The notes: generated by a model not told the origin, from the letters alone. Counted from the first letter of the stretch, positions 8,344 to 17,044 are shown. The stretch is DNA of 34,521 nucleotides from Lachnospiraceae bacterium (GCA_029063085.1 JAIDOW010000089.1:1-34521), one strand, 5' to 3'. Numbers and translations: made by a program.

Positions 8344-8487
8344 CTACTCATAAAAAGAGACATGATATTTGATTTTTCTATAAAATTTGTACACAATCAT
8401 TGCAAATAACGAAACCATTATGTACAGGCAGGAGAATAATCCCGTTCCACCTCCGATAATAATTACAATCCATAATAAAATATTCAT
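8344..8487 (-). CDS. Small membrane protein, 47 aa
   Basis: Starts MNILLWIVIIIGGGTGLFSC. One long or two short helices are followed by a basic tail YKFYRKIKYHVSFYE. AAGGAG lies 10 bases before the ATG. It sits between the 135-aa gene upstream (8580-8987) and the 44-aa gene downstream, on the same strand. Gly-Gly-Gly in the first helix and the basic tail suggest an inside-facing C-terminus. No family recognised; toxin-like or regulatory membrane peptide are equally open. Confidence 0.55.
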   Translation of the reverse strand: MNILLWIVIIIGGGTGLFSCLYIMVSLFAMIVYKFYRKIKYHVSFYE

Positions 8488-8536
8488 ATTCTCATAACTC
8501 CTTTTCTTCACCAATCATATTGTCCAAATCCAAAGG

Positions 8537-8578
8537 AGCCGGTGAAAAAACAGATTGCCGGTCGGCTTTTCACCGGCT
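8537..8578 (-). other. 12-bp hairpin directly after the 135-aa gene
   Basis: AGCCGGTGAAAA (8578-8567 read on the minus strand) pairs perfectly with TTTTCACCGGCT (8548-8537), starting 2 nt after the stop codon. The tail is not T-rich. It may partly terminate transcription or stabilise the upstream mRNA before the two small genes. Confidence 0.55.
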
Positions 8579-8579
8579 G

Positions 8580-8987
8580 TTATGAGAATTTTTTCCGTCC
8601 GTCTGTATCCTGCATAAAAGTAATAATATGAAATCTTTCCCGTATATACAGTCTGCTGTAAAAAGTATATGTCTTTTGTACCAGTCTGAAAACACCTGAT
8701 AAAGATGCCAGAATATATAAGAAAAACAAACCACACCGACAAAAAGAATCCCCGCGGCTGTTCCTAAGACTTCTTAATCCTAAAACAACAGAGGTATTAT
8801 CCTTAACTGCCAGTGTATGCAAACCACTACATGAAATCAGAGACTGTGACTTAAGAACCGCTTCTTCTGTCTGATCACAATTCAAAATAACCTTCTGCCC
8901 CGCATCAAGCCCCATACCACTTCCCGCTATCAGCAGCACAGCCAGAAGCACATATATCATTAAATCTTTAGTCTTCTTATTTATCAT
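8580..8987 (-). CDS. Hypothetical membrane protein, 135 aa
   Basis: Starts MINKKTKDLMIYVLLAVLLIAG with an N-terminal helix or signal anchor. An exported stretch follows with two Cys pairs (LNCDQ; LISCSGLH). A second helix lies near 90-105 (CRCGLFFLYILASLSGVF), and the end is basic (FMQDTDGRKKFS). The start was chosen at 8985-8987 because GAGGCG lies 8 bases upstream; an ATG seven codons earlier has a poorer site. It heads a short operon with two small membrane proteins, next to the VanRS-like system, but no phased AAGAAA boxes were seen in front of it. No family recognised. Confidence 0.65.
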   Translation of the reverse strand: MINKKTKDLMIYVLLAVLLIAGSGMGLDAGQKVILNCDQTEEAVLKSQSLISCSGLHTLAVKDNTSVVLGLRSLRNSRGDSFCRCGLFFLYILASLSGVFRLVQKTYTFYSRLYIRERFHIITFMQDTDGRKKFS

Positions 8988-9062
8988 AGTCTTACGCCTC
9001 ATAAACATCTGCTAGTGTATTTCTCTGAGTTAAATATATCAGAATACATAACAGCATGCAAG

Positions 9063-9119
9063 AAAAAAATAGGGCTGCCGTATTAGAGTTTTATTTTTCG
9101 TTTTACTCAATACGGCAGC
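9063..9119 (-). terminator. Intrinsic terminator after the GH1 gene
   Basis: GCTGCCGTATTGAGT (9119-9105 on the minus strand) pairs with ACTCTAATACGGCAGC (9089-9074, one bulged base), then CCTATTTTTTTC. It begins 17 nt after the GH1 stop. Confidence 0.9.
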
Positions 9120-9136
9120 TCCATTCTGATTACCTG

Positions 9137-10549
9137 TTAATCCGTTAAATCTGTTCCATTTGTCTCAATTACTTTCTTATACCAGTAAAAGGAATCCTTA
9201 CGGTAACGTGCCAGATCCTTTAAATCAAATTCATCACGATTTACATAAATAAACCCGTAACGTTTTACCATTCCTTCATGGGTGGAAATCAAGTCAATCG
9301 CAGACCATGGACAGTACCCCATCATTTCCACACCCTCTGACACAGCAAGCTTAATCTGTTCAATATGGCGACGCAGATACTCAATCCGATAATTATCATG
9401 CACTTTGCCATCATCTGTCAGCTTGTCATAAGCACCAAGACCGTTTTCCGTCACAATCATCGGCAGATGGTATCGGCTGTACATCTCACGCATCGTTGCC
9501 CGGAATCCTTCCGGATCAATCTCCCATCCAAATTCTGTACGAAGCAGATTCGGATTGGCAAAAGAACGATATACCCCCAGTTCACTGCCTCCATTTTGCT
9601 GGTCTACAGAACCTTCCACTCCGCTTCCGTCATCCCACTCCACCGTTGCAGTAGAATAATAATTAAATCCGATAAAGTCGGGATGTCCTTCTTTCATGAT
9701 TTCCATATCATCTTTTTCCATTTCCGGAACAGCATCGTGCTCTTCCAAAAACTTCCATACCAAATTATTATATCTCCCGTATACTGCCATATCCAGATAC
9801 AGCCAGTTACGAATCGCATTAAAATTCTGGGCAGCCAGTACATCCTTTGGTTTACAGCTGGCAGGATATACTAAAGAAATATTAGGTGCCGGGCCAATCT
9901 TGGCACCCGGAAGCATTTCATGACACAGCTTCATCGCCTTTGCCTGGGCAAGCAACATATGATGATTCTCCTGATACAGCTTTTTATATTTATTAGTCAC
10001 ACCATCCAGATTACAGGTTCCGATCACTTCCCCTACAAGCGTAAGCATATTCTGTTCATTAATCGTAAGCCAGTATTTTACTCTGTCACCATAATTCTCA
10101 TACATGATCTTTGCAAAATTTACAAATTCATCCACACTTTCTCTTCTGGACCATCCACCCTTTTTTTCCAAAGCCGCAGGCAGATCAAAATGAAACATGG
10201 TAACAAGCGGTTCTATCCCATACTTAAGGCATTCATCAATCACATTACTGTAAAACTCAATCCCCTCTGGATTGACATCTCCGGTTCCTTCTGGAAGGAT
10301 TCTTGACCATGCAACAGAAAAACGAAAGGTCTTAAATCCCATTTCTGCCATCAGTGCAATATCTTCTTTGTAATGATGATAAAAGTCTGCACATACATCC
10401 AGCTCACTGGTCCCTTCCGGAACTTTCTTAATATCCTGGATGCTGGGACCCTTTCCATGTGTTAAGTTGGCACCTTCTACCTGATAGGCACTGGTAGATG
10501 CCCCCCATAAAAAATTGTCCGGTAATGACTTCTCCTGTGTTAAAATCAT
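9137..10549 (-). CDS. GH1 family (6-phospho-)beta-glucosidase
   Basis: 470 residues, the usual GH1 length, a single (beta/alpha)8 barrel with no signal peptide, so cytosolic. The N-terminal signature FLWGASTSAYQVEGA is present. The acid/base is Glu165 in LTINEQN and the nucleophile Glu368 in IVTENGLG. Near the C-terminus Ser422, Lys429 and Tyr431 in ISTHEGMVKRYGFIYV match the phosphate-binding loop of 6-phospho-beta-glucosidases, so a phosphorylated substrate is likely. The start at 10547-10549 follows AAGGAGG by 8 bases. No PTS gene is near; instead a ROK kinase lies immediately upstream, suggesting intracellular phosphorylation of an imported beta-glucoside before cleavage. Plain beta-glucosidase activity remains possible. 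Confidence 0.92.
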   Translation of the reverse strand: MILTQEKSLPDNFLWGASTSAYQVEGANLTHGKGPSIQDIKKVPEGTSELDVCADFYHHYKEDIALMAEMGFKTFRFSVAWSRILPEGTGDVNPEGIEFYSNVIDECLKYGIEPLVTMFHFDLPAALEKKGGWSRRESVDEFVNFAKIMYENYGDRVKYWLTINEQNMLTLVGEVIGTCNLDGVTNKYKKLYQENHHMLLAQAKAMKLCHEMLPGAKIGPAPNISLVYPASCKPKDVLAAQNFNAIRNWLYLDMAVYGRYNNLVWKFLEEHDAVPEMEKDDMEIMKEGHPDFIGFNYYSTATVEWDDGSGVEGSVDQQNGGSELGVYRSFANPNLLRTEFGWEIDPEGFRATMREMYSRYHLPMIVTENGLGAYDKLTDDGKVHDNYRIEYLRRHIEQIKLAVSEGVEMMGYCPWSAIDLISTHEGMVKRYGFIYVNRDEFDLKDLARYRKDSFYWYKKVIETNGTDLTD

Positions 10550-10568
10550 ATCTGCGTCCTCCTTTTTA

Positions 10569-10687
10569 ATTGTAACCAATTTTATTTTGTAACACTTTAC
10601 ATGCCACGATAATCGTCAGATGCACATGCTGGCCTCCACACCTGACTCGTTATTTGTGAAATTGCTCGTCCGCTGCTCTTTTCAAAC
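10569..10687. repeat. Degenerate intergenic element, copy A
   Basis: Fills the gap between the ROK gene and the GH1 gene. It aligns by eye with the spacer at 20842-20947: shared blocks in order are ATTGTAACCA, CGATA, TCG, TCCACAC, CTCGT and AAATTG. On the minus strand each copy ends in TGGTTACAAT about 20 nt before a start codon. TACAAT could act as a -10 box. Confidence 0.5.
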
Positions 10688-10698
10688 ATAGAACTATT

Positions 10699-11658
10699 TT
10701 ATACATTATATATCTGCTTAAAATTATATAATGCCCCCAATAAATTAGAATCATTCCGATATTTACATACATCAATACTGATTTCCTTGTAAATAATCGA
10801 TAGCCCCTTCAGTTTGTTTACATAACGTTGAATCCCCTCTATAAAGGCAGGCTCAGCACTGATGCCTCCGCCGATCAGAATCACCTCCGGGTCAAAAGCC
10901 ACATAAAGGTTACAGCATTGTTTTGCAATACTGAAATACATATCCTCCAAAGCTTCTTCCGAATCCTTATCACCTGATCTTGCCCACCGGTAAATCTCTT
11001 CCCCCGTCACGTCTCCTGCTTCAAGCCCTTTTTTCTTCGCCAACCAGTAACATACGGATCCGGTTGCCGCATGTGCAGACCACATAAACGGCATCTGCTC
11101 TATCGCATCGTACATACTCATATCTTCACTACACTGTATTCTTGCCAGATCTTCCCTTGTCATGTTCTCCACTATAAAGGATAATTCCCCGGCAAGCATC
11201 CTTTTTCCACGATGAATCTTCCCATCTTTGATGATCCCTCCGCCAATCCCGGTTCCGAATACCAGAACACATGCAGTCTCCACATCCTTAGCATTTCCCA
11301 TCCATACCTCTGCAAGTGCTGCACACTTCCCGTCATTTTCAATAGAAACTTTCACATTATCACACCGTTCGGATAACAGATTCCGCAGTGGCACATTATG
11401 CATATAACGGATTCCTCCGCCACCATAAACAATTCCATTCTCTACATCAACCTGCCCCGGAAGACCCACAGCAATTCCTTCTATTACATCTTTTCCCTTA
11501 TACTTCTCATAAATTTCTGTCAGGGACAATAAAAAATCGTTAATACCCTCGTTCTTTTTATTTCTAGTAGGTATTTTTCCTTTTTCTTTAATACTGCCCT
11601 CCAAAGTCATCCATGCATATTTTACATACGTCGCCCCCACATCAAATACCAGATACAT
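10699..11658 (-). CDS. ROK-family sugar kinase, possibly beta-glucoside kinase
   Basis: 319 residues. The ATP-binding DVGATYVKY lies at 6-14. ENDGKCAALAE holds the catalytic Asp109, and FGTGIGGGIIKDGKIHRG is the second glycine-rich phosphate loop. The region that normally reads GHxx...CxCGxxGC, the ROK zinc site, is absent: AGELSFIVENM is followed by a stretch with a single Cys. Loss of zinc ligands is seen in some ROK branches. The start at 11656-11658 follows GGGGGAAAAAT; an in-frame ATG six codons upstream is less well placed. The GH1 gene lies 149 bp downstream on the same strand, so a joint beta-glucoside kinase plus 6-phospho-beta-glucosidase pathway is the best reading. A glucokinase for the released glucose is the alternative. 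Confidence 0.85.
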   Translation of the reverse strand: MYLVFDVGATYVKYAWMTLEGSIKEKGKIPTRNKKNEGINDFLLSLTEIYEKYKGKDVIEGIAVGLPGQVDVENGIVYGGGGIRYMHNVPLRNLLSERCDNVKVSIENDGKCAALAEVWMGNAKDVETACVLVFGTGIGGGIIKDGKIHRGKRMLAGELSFIVENMTREDLARIQCSEDMSMYDAIEQMPFMWSAHAATGSVCYWLAKKKGLEAGDVTGEEIYRWARSGDKDSEEALEDMYFSIAKQCCNLYVAFDPEVILIGGGISAEPAFIEGIQRYVNKLKGLSIIYKEISIDVCKYRNDSNLLGALYNFKQIYNV

Positions 11659-11817
11659 ATTTTTCCCCCTTTCCATACCATTACATTGTATATTAAGTCC
11701 TGATCATTTTCTATCGTTTTTGTGGTATCTTCTATAACAATTCTATATCCTTCTCCAAATTGTTCCGTTTTGCTTGCTGCCCTTTCCCACTCTGTCAAGT
11801 AATAATCGAACATACTT

Positions 11818-11846
11818 ATTATACATTAAAATCATGCCGTTTCCAA
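11818..11846 (-). promoter_or_regulatory. Promoter of the ROK gene
   Basis: On the minus strand TTGGAA (11846-11841), 17 bp, TATAAT (11823-11818). The transcript would start near 11811, giving a leader of about 150 nt before the ROK start. Confidence 0.65.
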
Positions 11847-11871
11847 CAGCCATTTACCCTTTTATATTGTC

Positions 11872-11898
11872 AAAAAGCCCCGCCGCAAACGACGGGGC
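11872..11898 (-). terminator. Intrinsic terminator of the BceAB-like operon
   Basis: GCCCCGTCG (11898-11890 on the minus strand) pairs with CGGCGGGGC (11885-11877, one mismatch), then TTTTTG. It lies about 55 nt after the permease stop. Confidence 0.9.
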
Positions 11899-11951
11899 AT
11901 CAAATTTGAATACCCTTGCAACTGACCGCAAAGCATGTTTCTCATCACTTA

Positions 11952-13952
11952 TTAATCCAAACAGGTAATCTTATAGTATGTCCTTGCTGTTAAGCTATAG
12001 ACTATGCCATATACAATCATGAAAACTCCTACAGTCGCAATGATACAGATAATAAATACTGCTGTATTGGTAAGTCCCCCTAAAACTAGCATCTTTTTTA
12101 TTGCATTAAACGCAAAACAGATATGAATAAGTGCAAACAAAATCGGCAAAAAGAACATCAACAGAATCTGACTTTTGATCACACCCTTTACCTCTTCTCC
12201 ACTCATTCCAACCTTTTGCAGAATAATAAACCTATCCTTATCATCATAACCTTCTGATACCTGTTTATAATATATGATCATTACAGTTGTACTCATAAAG
12301 AGAATCCCAAGGAATATTCCGATAAAAAATATACTACCGTAAAGTCCCCAAAGAGCATCCCTTTTGGTATAAATATCCTCAATCGTCGCCCAATCAGCAA
12401 TTTCTGCTTTCTGGATTATATTATTTATATCAGCACAAAATGCTTTTTTATCCCTCTCTTTTCCCTTTAGATTAAAATTATAATTATAGAATATTTTATT
12501 GCCTCTGCTTACCTCACTCCTGTCTAATATCGTTTTGATTTCTTCCATTGTCTTTAAATCCGGCACTACCAGCCATAAGTTTTGATATTCATTATATTGT
12601 GACTCCGCCCCCATTCCCGGAACATCCGTCATTCTTCCGCATATCGTATATTCTCTGTCCGATATCTTCATCGTATTTCCTTCAAAATCCCTGTCTTTGG
12701 AGACGTAAATCCATATCTTTCCGGGATAACATTCATAGTCGGTGTTCATCAATTTATTATAATCATCTAAAGTCATTACATCTAGATTAATGCTCCCCTC
12801 AATATTCCGAGGATCCTCCTCATAATCTACACAAAAATCATCCCCTTCTAATATTCCCATTGTATGATAATGATAATATTGTTCCACATCCTCTATCGTA
12901 ACATGGTATTTTGCTGCATATTCCTTTAAAACCTGTTCTAACTTTGTATAATCGCTATTCTCTTCACGATAGTAATCTGTCATGACATCTTTATAAAATG
13001 CAGCCTGCAAAGTATCCTCAGTTCCCACATATAAAGAGCTTGCAAACGTAAGTGCCACCAAAACCATTGTACTTAAAATACAAATATTAGACAATCCTAT
13101 TGCGTTTTGTTTCATCCTGTAAATCATCCCTGAAACCGTTATAAAATGATTTTTCTGGTAATAATAATTTTTATTATTTTTAAGCAGCTTTAACAAAACA
13201 ATGCTCCCGCTTATAAACATAAGATATGTTCCTGCTATCACAAACAAAACTGCCACAAAAAATACTTCAATCGTTTTTAACGGATTTTGTATGGTCAATG
13301 CAAGATAATATCCACTTCCCAGACACATCAATCCCAAAACTGCCATGAATCCCTTTGCTTTTGGCTCCCTTTCTCCTGACCGGCTCTTCCTCATCAAATC
13401 AATAGGCTTTAAACGATAAACCATAATACTGTTTGCTGTCAATACAGTTAAAAATATGGCTATAAACAAAAGAATGGTGATAAAAAGGGAAGCTGTTGAT
13501 ATCGCAAATGTAAAACCTGTCTGTAAATGCACAATTTTTAACAAGAGCATAAATATCAATTTTGAAAACAGTACACCAGCCAGTAACCCTATTAAAATAC
13601 TTCCTATTCCCACGATTCCAATCTCCCAGAAGATTACTTTAGCTATATGCTTTTTTTCCATTCCCAGAACGCTGTATAAGCCCAGTTCCTTAGATCGCTT
13701 TTTCATCAAAAAACTGTTCGTATAGAATATGACCAGCCAAGAAAAGAGACCACAGATAAACGTACCAAATTCCAGTACACTCTTCATTGCGGCTGCACCT
13801 ATAAACTGACTTTCGTTTACTAAATTACTTATGCTATGTATCATGTAAAACATGGCAATCATAACGATACAGGACAATGTAAATGGATAAAATGTATTTC
13901 TGTTTTTTCTGATATTATTTAACGCTAATTTCTGATATAATCCTCTATTCAT
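11952..13952 (-). CDS. bceB: BceB-type ABC transporter permease (antimicrobial peptide detoxification)
   Basis: 666 residues. The N-terminus YQKLALNNIRKNRNTFYPF leads into an FtsX-like four-helix unit (about 15-230), with more helices to about 310. A large extracytoplasmic domain follows (about 315-515, rich in charged and aromatic residues), then three C-terminal helices (about 525-660). This one-large-loop layout between helices VII and VIII is specific to BceB/VraG-type permeases. The start ATG at 13950-13952 overlaps the ATPase stop by 8 nt. With the ATPase it should act on peptide antibiotics bound to lipid-II-cycle intermediates and signal flux to the BceS-like kinase (family knowledge). 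Which peptide is not readable from sequence. Confidence 0.92.
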   Translation of the reverse strand: MNRGLYQKLALNNIRKNRNTFYPFTLSCIVMIAMFYMIHSISNLVNESQFIGAAAMKSVLEFGTFICGLFSWLVIFYTNSFLMKKRSKELGLYSVLGMEKKHIAKVIFWEIGIVGIGSILIGLLAGVLFSKLIFMLLLKIVHLQTGFTFAISTASLFITILLFIAIFLTVLTANSIMVYRLKPIDLMRKSRSGEREPKAKGFMAVLGLMCLGSGYYLALTIQNPLKTIEVFFVAVLFVIAGTYLMFISGSIVLLKLLKNNKNYYYQKNHFITVSGMIYRMKQNAIGLSNICILSTMVLVALTFASSLYVGTEDTLQAAFYKDVMTDYYREENSDYTKLEQVLKEYAAKYHVTIEDVEQYYHYHTMGILEGDDFCVDYEEDPRNIEGSINLDVMTLDDYNKLMNTDYECYPGKIWIYVSKDRDFEGNTMKISDREYTICGRMTDVPGMGAESQYNEYQNLWLVVPDLKTMEEIKTILDRSEVSRGNKIFYNYNFNLKGKERDKKAFCADINNIIQKAEIADWATIEDIYTKRDALWGLYGSIFFIGIFLGILFMSTTVMIIYYKQVSEGYDDKDRFIILQKVGMSGEEVKGVIKSQILLMFFLPILFALIHICFAFNAIKKMLVLGGLTNTAVFIICIIATVGVFMIVYGIVYSLTARTYYKITCLD

Positions 13953-14712
13953 GTATATCACCACCTGCCAATAATACCGTCATTGTATCGGATATTCTTT
14001 TATACATCTCATCATTGCTCATATTAGCCTTGTAAAGCTGATGAAAGATTTCACCATCCTTGATAAACAATACGCGCCCCGCATAGGACGCTGCCCTGAT
14101 ACTATGCGTAACCATAAGGATTGTCTGTCCTTCATCATGAAGCTGGTGGAAAGCTGCAAGCAAATCTCCTGCCGCTTTGGAATCCAGTGCCCCAGTGGGT
14201 TCATCTGCAAGAAGGATATCCGGACTTGTGATCATAGCCCTTGCCACTGCTGCCCTTTGCTTTTGCCCACCAGATACCTCATATGGATATTTTTTTAAGA
14301 TTTCTCCTATTCCCAGCTTATCAGCAATATCATCTAATAAATATTCCATCTGTCTGTGTTTTTTACCTGCCAGTACCAAAGGCAGATAAATGTTATCTTC
14401 TAAAGAAAAGGTATCTAACAGATTAAAATCCTGAAAAACAAATCCCAAATGTTCTCTTCTGAATCTTGCCAATTCATTTTCTTTAATAGTCGTAATATCT
14501 TTATCATTTAACAGAACCTGACCGGATGTAGGACGATCTACGGATGCTAATATATTTAACAAAGTTGTTTTGCCTGATCCAGACTCACCCATAATTGCTA
14601 CATATTCTCCCTCTTCTACAGAAAAATTCACATTTTTCAACGCTTCAACCTTATTTCCCCCAAAACGGGTCGTATATATTTTCTGCAATTCATTAACTTG
14701 TAAAAGTGACAT
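13945..14712 (-). CDS. bceA: BceA-type ABC transporter ATPase
   Basis: 255 residues. Walker A GESGSGKTT lies at 42-50, followed by Q-loop FVFQDFNLLD, signature VSGGQKQRAAVARA, Walker B ILLADEPTGALD and switch His in VTHS. The motif set and the pairing with an FtsX-like permease place it in the MacB/BceA group. The start at 14710-14712 follows GGAGGAAAAAAGAA; an upstream in-frame ATG would put this ribosome site inside the gene. It overlaps the permease start. The gene is separated from the two-component genes by about 250 bp with its own probable operator region. Confidence 0.95.
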   Translation of the reverse strand: MSLLQVNELQKIYTTRFGGNKVEALKNVNFSVEEGEYVAIMGESGSGKTTLLNILASVDRPTSGQVLLNDKDITTIKENELARFRREHLGFVFQDFNLLDTFSLEDNIYLPLVLAGKKHRQMEYLLDDIADKLGIGEILKKYPYEVSGGQKQRAAVARAMITSPDILLADEPTGALDSKAAGDLLAAFHQLHDEGQTILMVTHSIRAASYAGRVLFIKDGEIFHQLYKANMSNDEMYKRISDTMTVLLAGGDIHE

Positions 14713-14841
14713 TTCTTTTTTCCTCCATACTATTTTCCATTTAGGCAATTGCAAAACTCCTGTTTCAAATTTTTGCTATAATTCATCTATATCGTAAGGT
14801 AACCGTCTGCGAAACAGATCTTCTCAATTGTCGGTTTTTTT

Positions 14842-14853
14842 GTTAACGTTAAC
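14842..14853. promoter_or_regulatory. GTTAACGTTAAC palindrome upstream of bceA
   Basis: A perfect 12-bp palindrome in the bceS-bceA gap, about 130 bp before the bceA start. A further TCTG-CGAAA-CAGA hairpin lies downstream near 14806-14818. It could be an operator, but it does not resemble a known BceR site closely. No clear -35/-10 was found for bceAB. Confidence 0.35.
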
Positions 14854-14871
14854 TTTTGTAGTTATTATAAG

Positions 14872-14915
14872 AAAAAAAGAAATGCACTGCCATAACTTTG
14901 CCTTACATTTCTTTT
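14872..14915 (-). terminator. Probable terminator after bceRS
   Basis: AAAAGAAATG (14915-14906 on the minus strand) pairs with CATTTCTTTT (14884-14875) across a 21-nt loop and runs on in T. AT-only stem, so strength is uncertain. It lies about 45 nt after the kinase stop and would separate bceRS from bceAB. Confidence 0.55.
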
Positions 14916-14961
14916 CCAAACCTTACAATTTTTTAAGGTTCCGATATTCATTGTTTCAATA

Positions 14962-15969
14962 TCACAGCTTTGCCCGGTTACCCAAATCCACCAGTACTGT
15001 TGTGCCTGCATTTACCTCCGAGATAATCTCAATACCATGATTTAACTGCCGTAAAATTTGTTTTACCAAAAACAGTCCTAACCCTGTAGCCTTTTTATCC
15101 TTTCTCCCATTATACCCGGTATATCCCCGTTCAAAAATACGGGGCAGATCCTCTGCGGTGATTCCAATTCCTGTATCCTCAATCTTCAAAATCTTCCTTT
15201 CATCCATAGAAATGGTAATATTTCCCTTTTTGGTATATTTAAGTGCATTGGAAATCAACTGCTTTAATACAAACACCATCCATTTCTCATCCGTAACCAC
15301 TTTCATATCCTCTGAAATCTCCACTTTAACCATAATTCTCTTGGAGATAAAAATGCGTGAAAAATACTTTACTGCCTGATTCACCATGGATCTTACCTGA
15401 TATGCTTTCAATACATAATCTGTACTATCCCCCTCCAGCCGGATATATTGCAGCATCATATCACTATACTGTTCAATCTCAAACAAATGCATCAGCACTT
15501 CTGCCTTTCCCGGTTCTTCCATCTCTGCTGCAAGCAACTGCAATGCGGTAAGTGGTGTTTTAATCTGATGTGTCCAAAGTGTTATATATTCCAAAATGTC
15601 TTTTTTAGATGCTTTGATGCTGTTTATTTTCTGATTTTTACGGAACAACAGCTCTGTCAGCAATTCCTGATAATCCCCTTCAATCAAGCTCTCTGGCTCA
15701 GGCATTTTGTCCAGTGTGACATCAATGTGTTTTTTCATCCGGCAAAGTTTCCCGTGCTTTCTGATATATCTGGTGACATCAAAAAAACAATAGCACAAGA
15801 ATATAGCAACACAAATTAATGCCGGATACCATACCAGCTTCAGGGGAATATCTGTCAATGCAAAACAACTAAAAAATACAACTGCCCAAACAATCAAAAA
15901 TCCGAACAGACGACTTTGTTCTTTGACATAATTTCCTAATAAACTCACAACAAACTTCTTATCTTTCAT
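14962..15969 (-). CDS. bceS: BceS-type intramembrane-sensing histidine kinase
   Basis: 335 residues. Two N-terminal helices (about 20-39 and 44-63) are joined by only a few residues, so there is no sensor domain of its own. This is typical of kinases that read the transporter's state. The H-box LWTHQIKTPLTAL has His134, followed by N-box KQLISNALKYT, G1 IEDTGIGI, and the family pattern DLPRIFERGYTGYNGR and ATGLGLFLVKQI. It starts 79 bp after the regulator and has AGGTG eight bases upstream of its ATG. It should phosphorylate the adjacent regulator when the transporter works on its peptide substrate. Confidence 0.94.
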   Translation of the reverse strand: MKDKKFVVSLLGNYVKEQSRLFGFLIVWAVVFFSCFALTDIPLKLVWYPALICVAIFLCYCFFDVTRYIRKHGKLCRMKKHIDVTLDKMPEPESLIEGDYQELLTELLFRKNQKINSIKASKKDILEYITLWTHQIKTPLTALQLLAAEMEEPGKAEVLMHLFEIEQYSDMMLQYIRLEGDSTDYVLKAYQVRSMVNQAVKYFSRIFISKRIMVKVEISEDMKVVTDEKWMVFVLKQLISNALKYTKKGNITISMDERKILKIEDTGIGITAEDLPRIFERGYTGYNGRKDKKATGLGLFLVKQILRQLNHGIEIISEVNAGTTVLVDLGNRAKL

Positions 15970-16048
15970 ATTACCGGCACCTGCTTTTTGTAACTAATTA
16001 TATTTTCATAAACACTTTATTCTGCCCTGTATGCTTTCCACGCTGTAT

Positions 16049-16735
16049 TTATCCAATGATATACCCAATCCCCTTCTTCGTCTTTACAAAATCCTCTAAG
16101 CCGATTTCTTTTAACTTTTTACGGATTCTTGTAATATTTACGGTAAGCGTATTATCATCAATAAAATTATTGCCATCCCAAAGCTGCATCATAATCGTAT
16201 CCCGGCTGACAATCCCCCCTGCATTTTCCATCAGCAGTGCCAGAATCTGAAATTCATTTTTTGAAAACTCTGCCCTTTTTCCTTGATAACTCATGGTCGC
16301 ATCCAACAAATTTAAGATTGCCCCCTGATGTTCGATAACATTTACCTGACCCGCATAAGAATAACTTCTTCTGATAATCGCCCCTACTTTTGCTGTAAGC
16401 ACTGCTAGATCAAAAGGTTTTGCAATAAAATCATCCCCACCCATATCCATCGCCATTACAATATTCATGTTATCATCCGCAGAAGAAATAAATACAATCG
16501 GGATTTTAAATAATTTACGGATTTGGGAACACCAATAAAACCCATTATAGTATGGCAGCATAATATCCATTAATATCAAATCCGGAGAAATACCAGTAAC
16601 CTCACCTAAAATATCCTGAAAATTTTCTGCCAGATACACTTTATATCCCCACTTTTCCAAATGCACTTTCATTTTTTCTCCAATCGTAGCTTCATCCTCT
16701 ACGATTAATATTTTATACTGTACCTGATTCCCCAT
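16049..16735 (-). CDS. bceR: BceR-type OmpR-family response regulator
   Basis: 228 residues. The receiver has phospho-acceptor Asp57 in LILMDIMLPYYNGFYWC and the BceR-type stretch FISSADDNMNIVMAMDMGGDDFIAKP (continuous, about residues 83-108). The C-terminal winged helix ends TRIRKKLKEIG...VKTKKGIGYIIG. AGGAGGAG stands three bases before the ATG, a strong site. First gene of the Bce locus; its expected targets are bceAB and itself. Confidence 0.94.
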   Translation of the reverse strand: MGNQVQYKILIVEDEATIGEKMKVHLEKWGYKVYLAENFQDILGEVTGISPDLILMDIMLPYYNGFYWCSQIRKLFKIPIVFISSADDNMNIVMAMDMGGDDFIAKPFDLAVLTAKVGAIIRRSYSYAGQVNVIEHQGAILNLLDATMSYQGKRAEFSKNEFQILALLMENAGGIVSRDTIMMQLWDGNNFIDDNTLTVNITRIRKKLKEIGLEDFVKTKKGIGYIIG

Positions 16736-16760
16736 ATTCTCCTCCTGTTATATACTCATA

Positions 16761-16789
16761 AATATAGGATTTTTATTGTTTTTTGTCAA
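16761..16789 (-). promoter_or_regulatory. Promoter of bceRS
   Basis: On the minus strand TTGACA (16789-16784), 17 bp, TATATT (16766-16761), 25 bp before the bceR start codon. Near-consensus housekeeping promoter. Confidence 0.8.
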
Positions 16790-16986
16790 CCACAGCTACG
16801 TCATCCAACTTATGCTTCTCCTTCCCTTGTCTTTTTTATCCATATTTTCATTTTCTAAAATACATACTCGTCATCCCCTTTTCAATACATATTTATACTT
16901 CCTTCAAATATTAAAAGTATACCCGAAAAATGTAAGACTTTCAACCAACCATATCAGTTAGTTTGCAGTAATACGGCAAAATTTCA

Positions 16987-17015
16987 TTGACAAGCAAAAT
17001 AGGATATGTTACTGT
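16987..17015 (+). promoter_or_regulatory. Promoter of the ABC-F gene
   Basis: TTGACA (16987-16992), 17 bp, TACTGT (17010-17015) preceded by TGT, i.e. an extended -10. It is divergent from the bceR promoter, which lies about 200 bp away across an AT-rich stretch in which nothing else was recognised. It implies a leader of about 400 nt before the ABC-F start codon. Confidence 0.7.
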
Positions 17016-17044
17016 AAACTCATCTTTAAAAAAGGGGTGAAAAC

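Noticed and set aside
8515-8742. 75-codon minus-strand frame overlapping the 135-aa gene
   Set aside because: Lies in another frame, lacks a ribosome site and runs through the 8537-8578 hairpin.
11622-11813. 63-codon minus-strand frame overlapping the ROK start
   Set aside because: No ribosome site. Its ATG lies at the predicted transcription start of the ROK promoter (TATAAT 11823-11818), so it is leader.
14806-14841. Plus-strand hairpin with T-run (AACCG...CGGTTTTTTT) in the bceS-bceA gap
   Set aside because: No plus-strand gene ends there. The 5-bp stem is weak, so it was not called as a terminator.
16776-16961. 61-codon plus-strand frame between bceR and the ABC-F gene
   Set aside because: No ribosome site, low-complexity translation, and it begins inside the bceR promoter.
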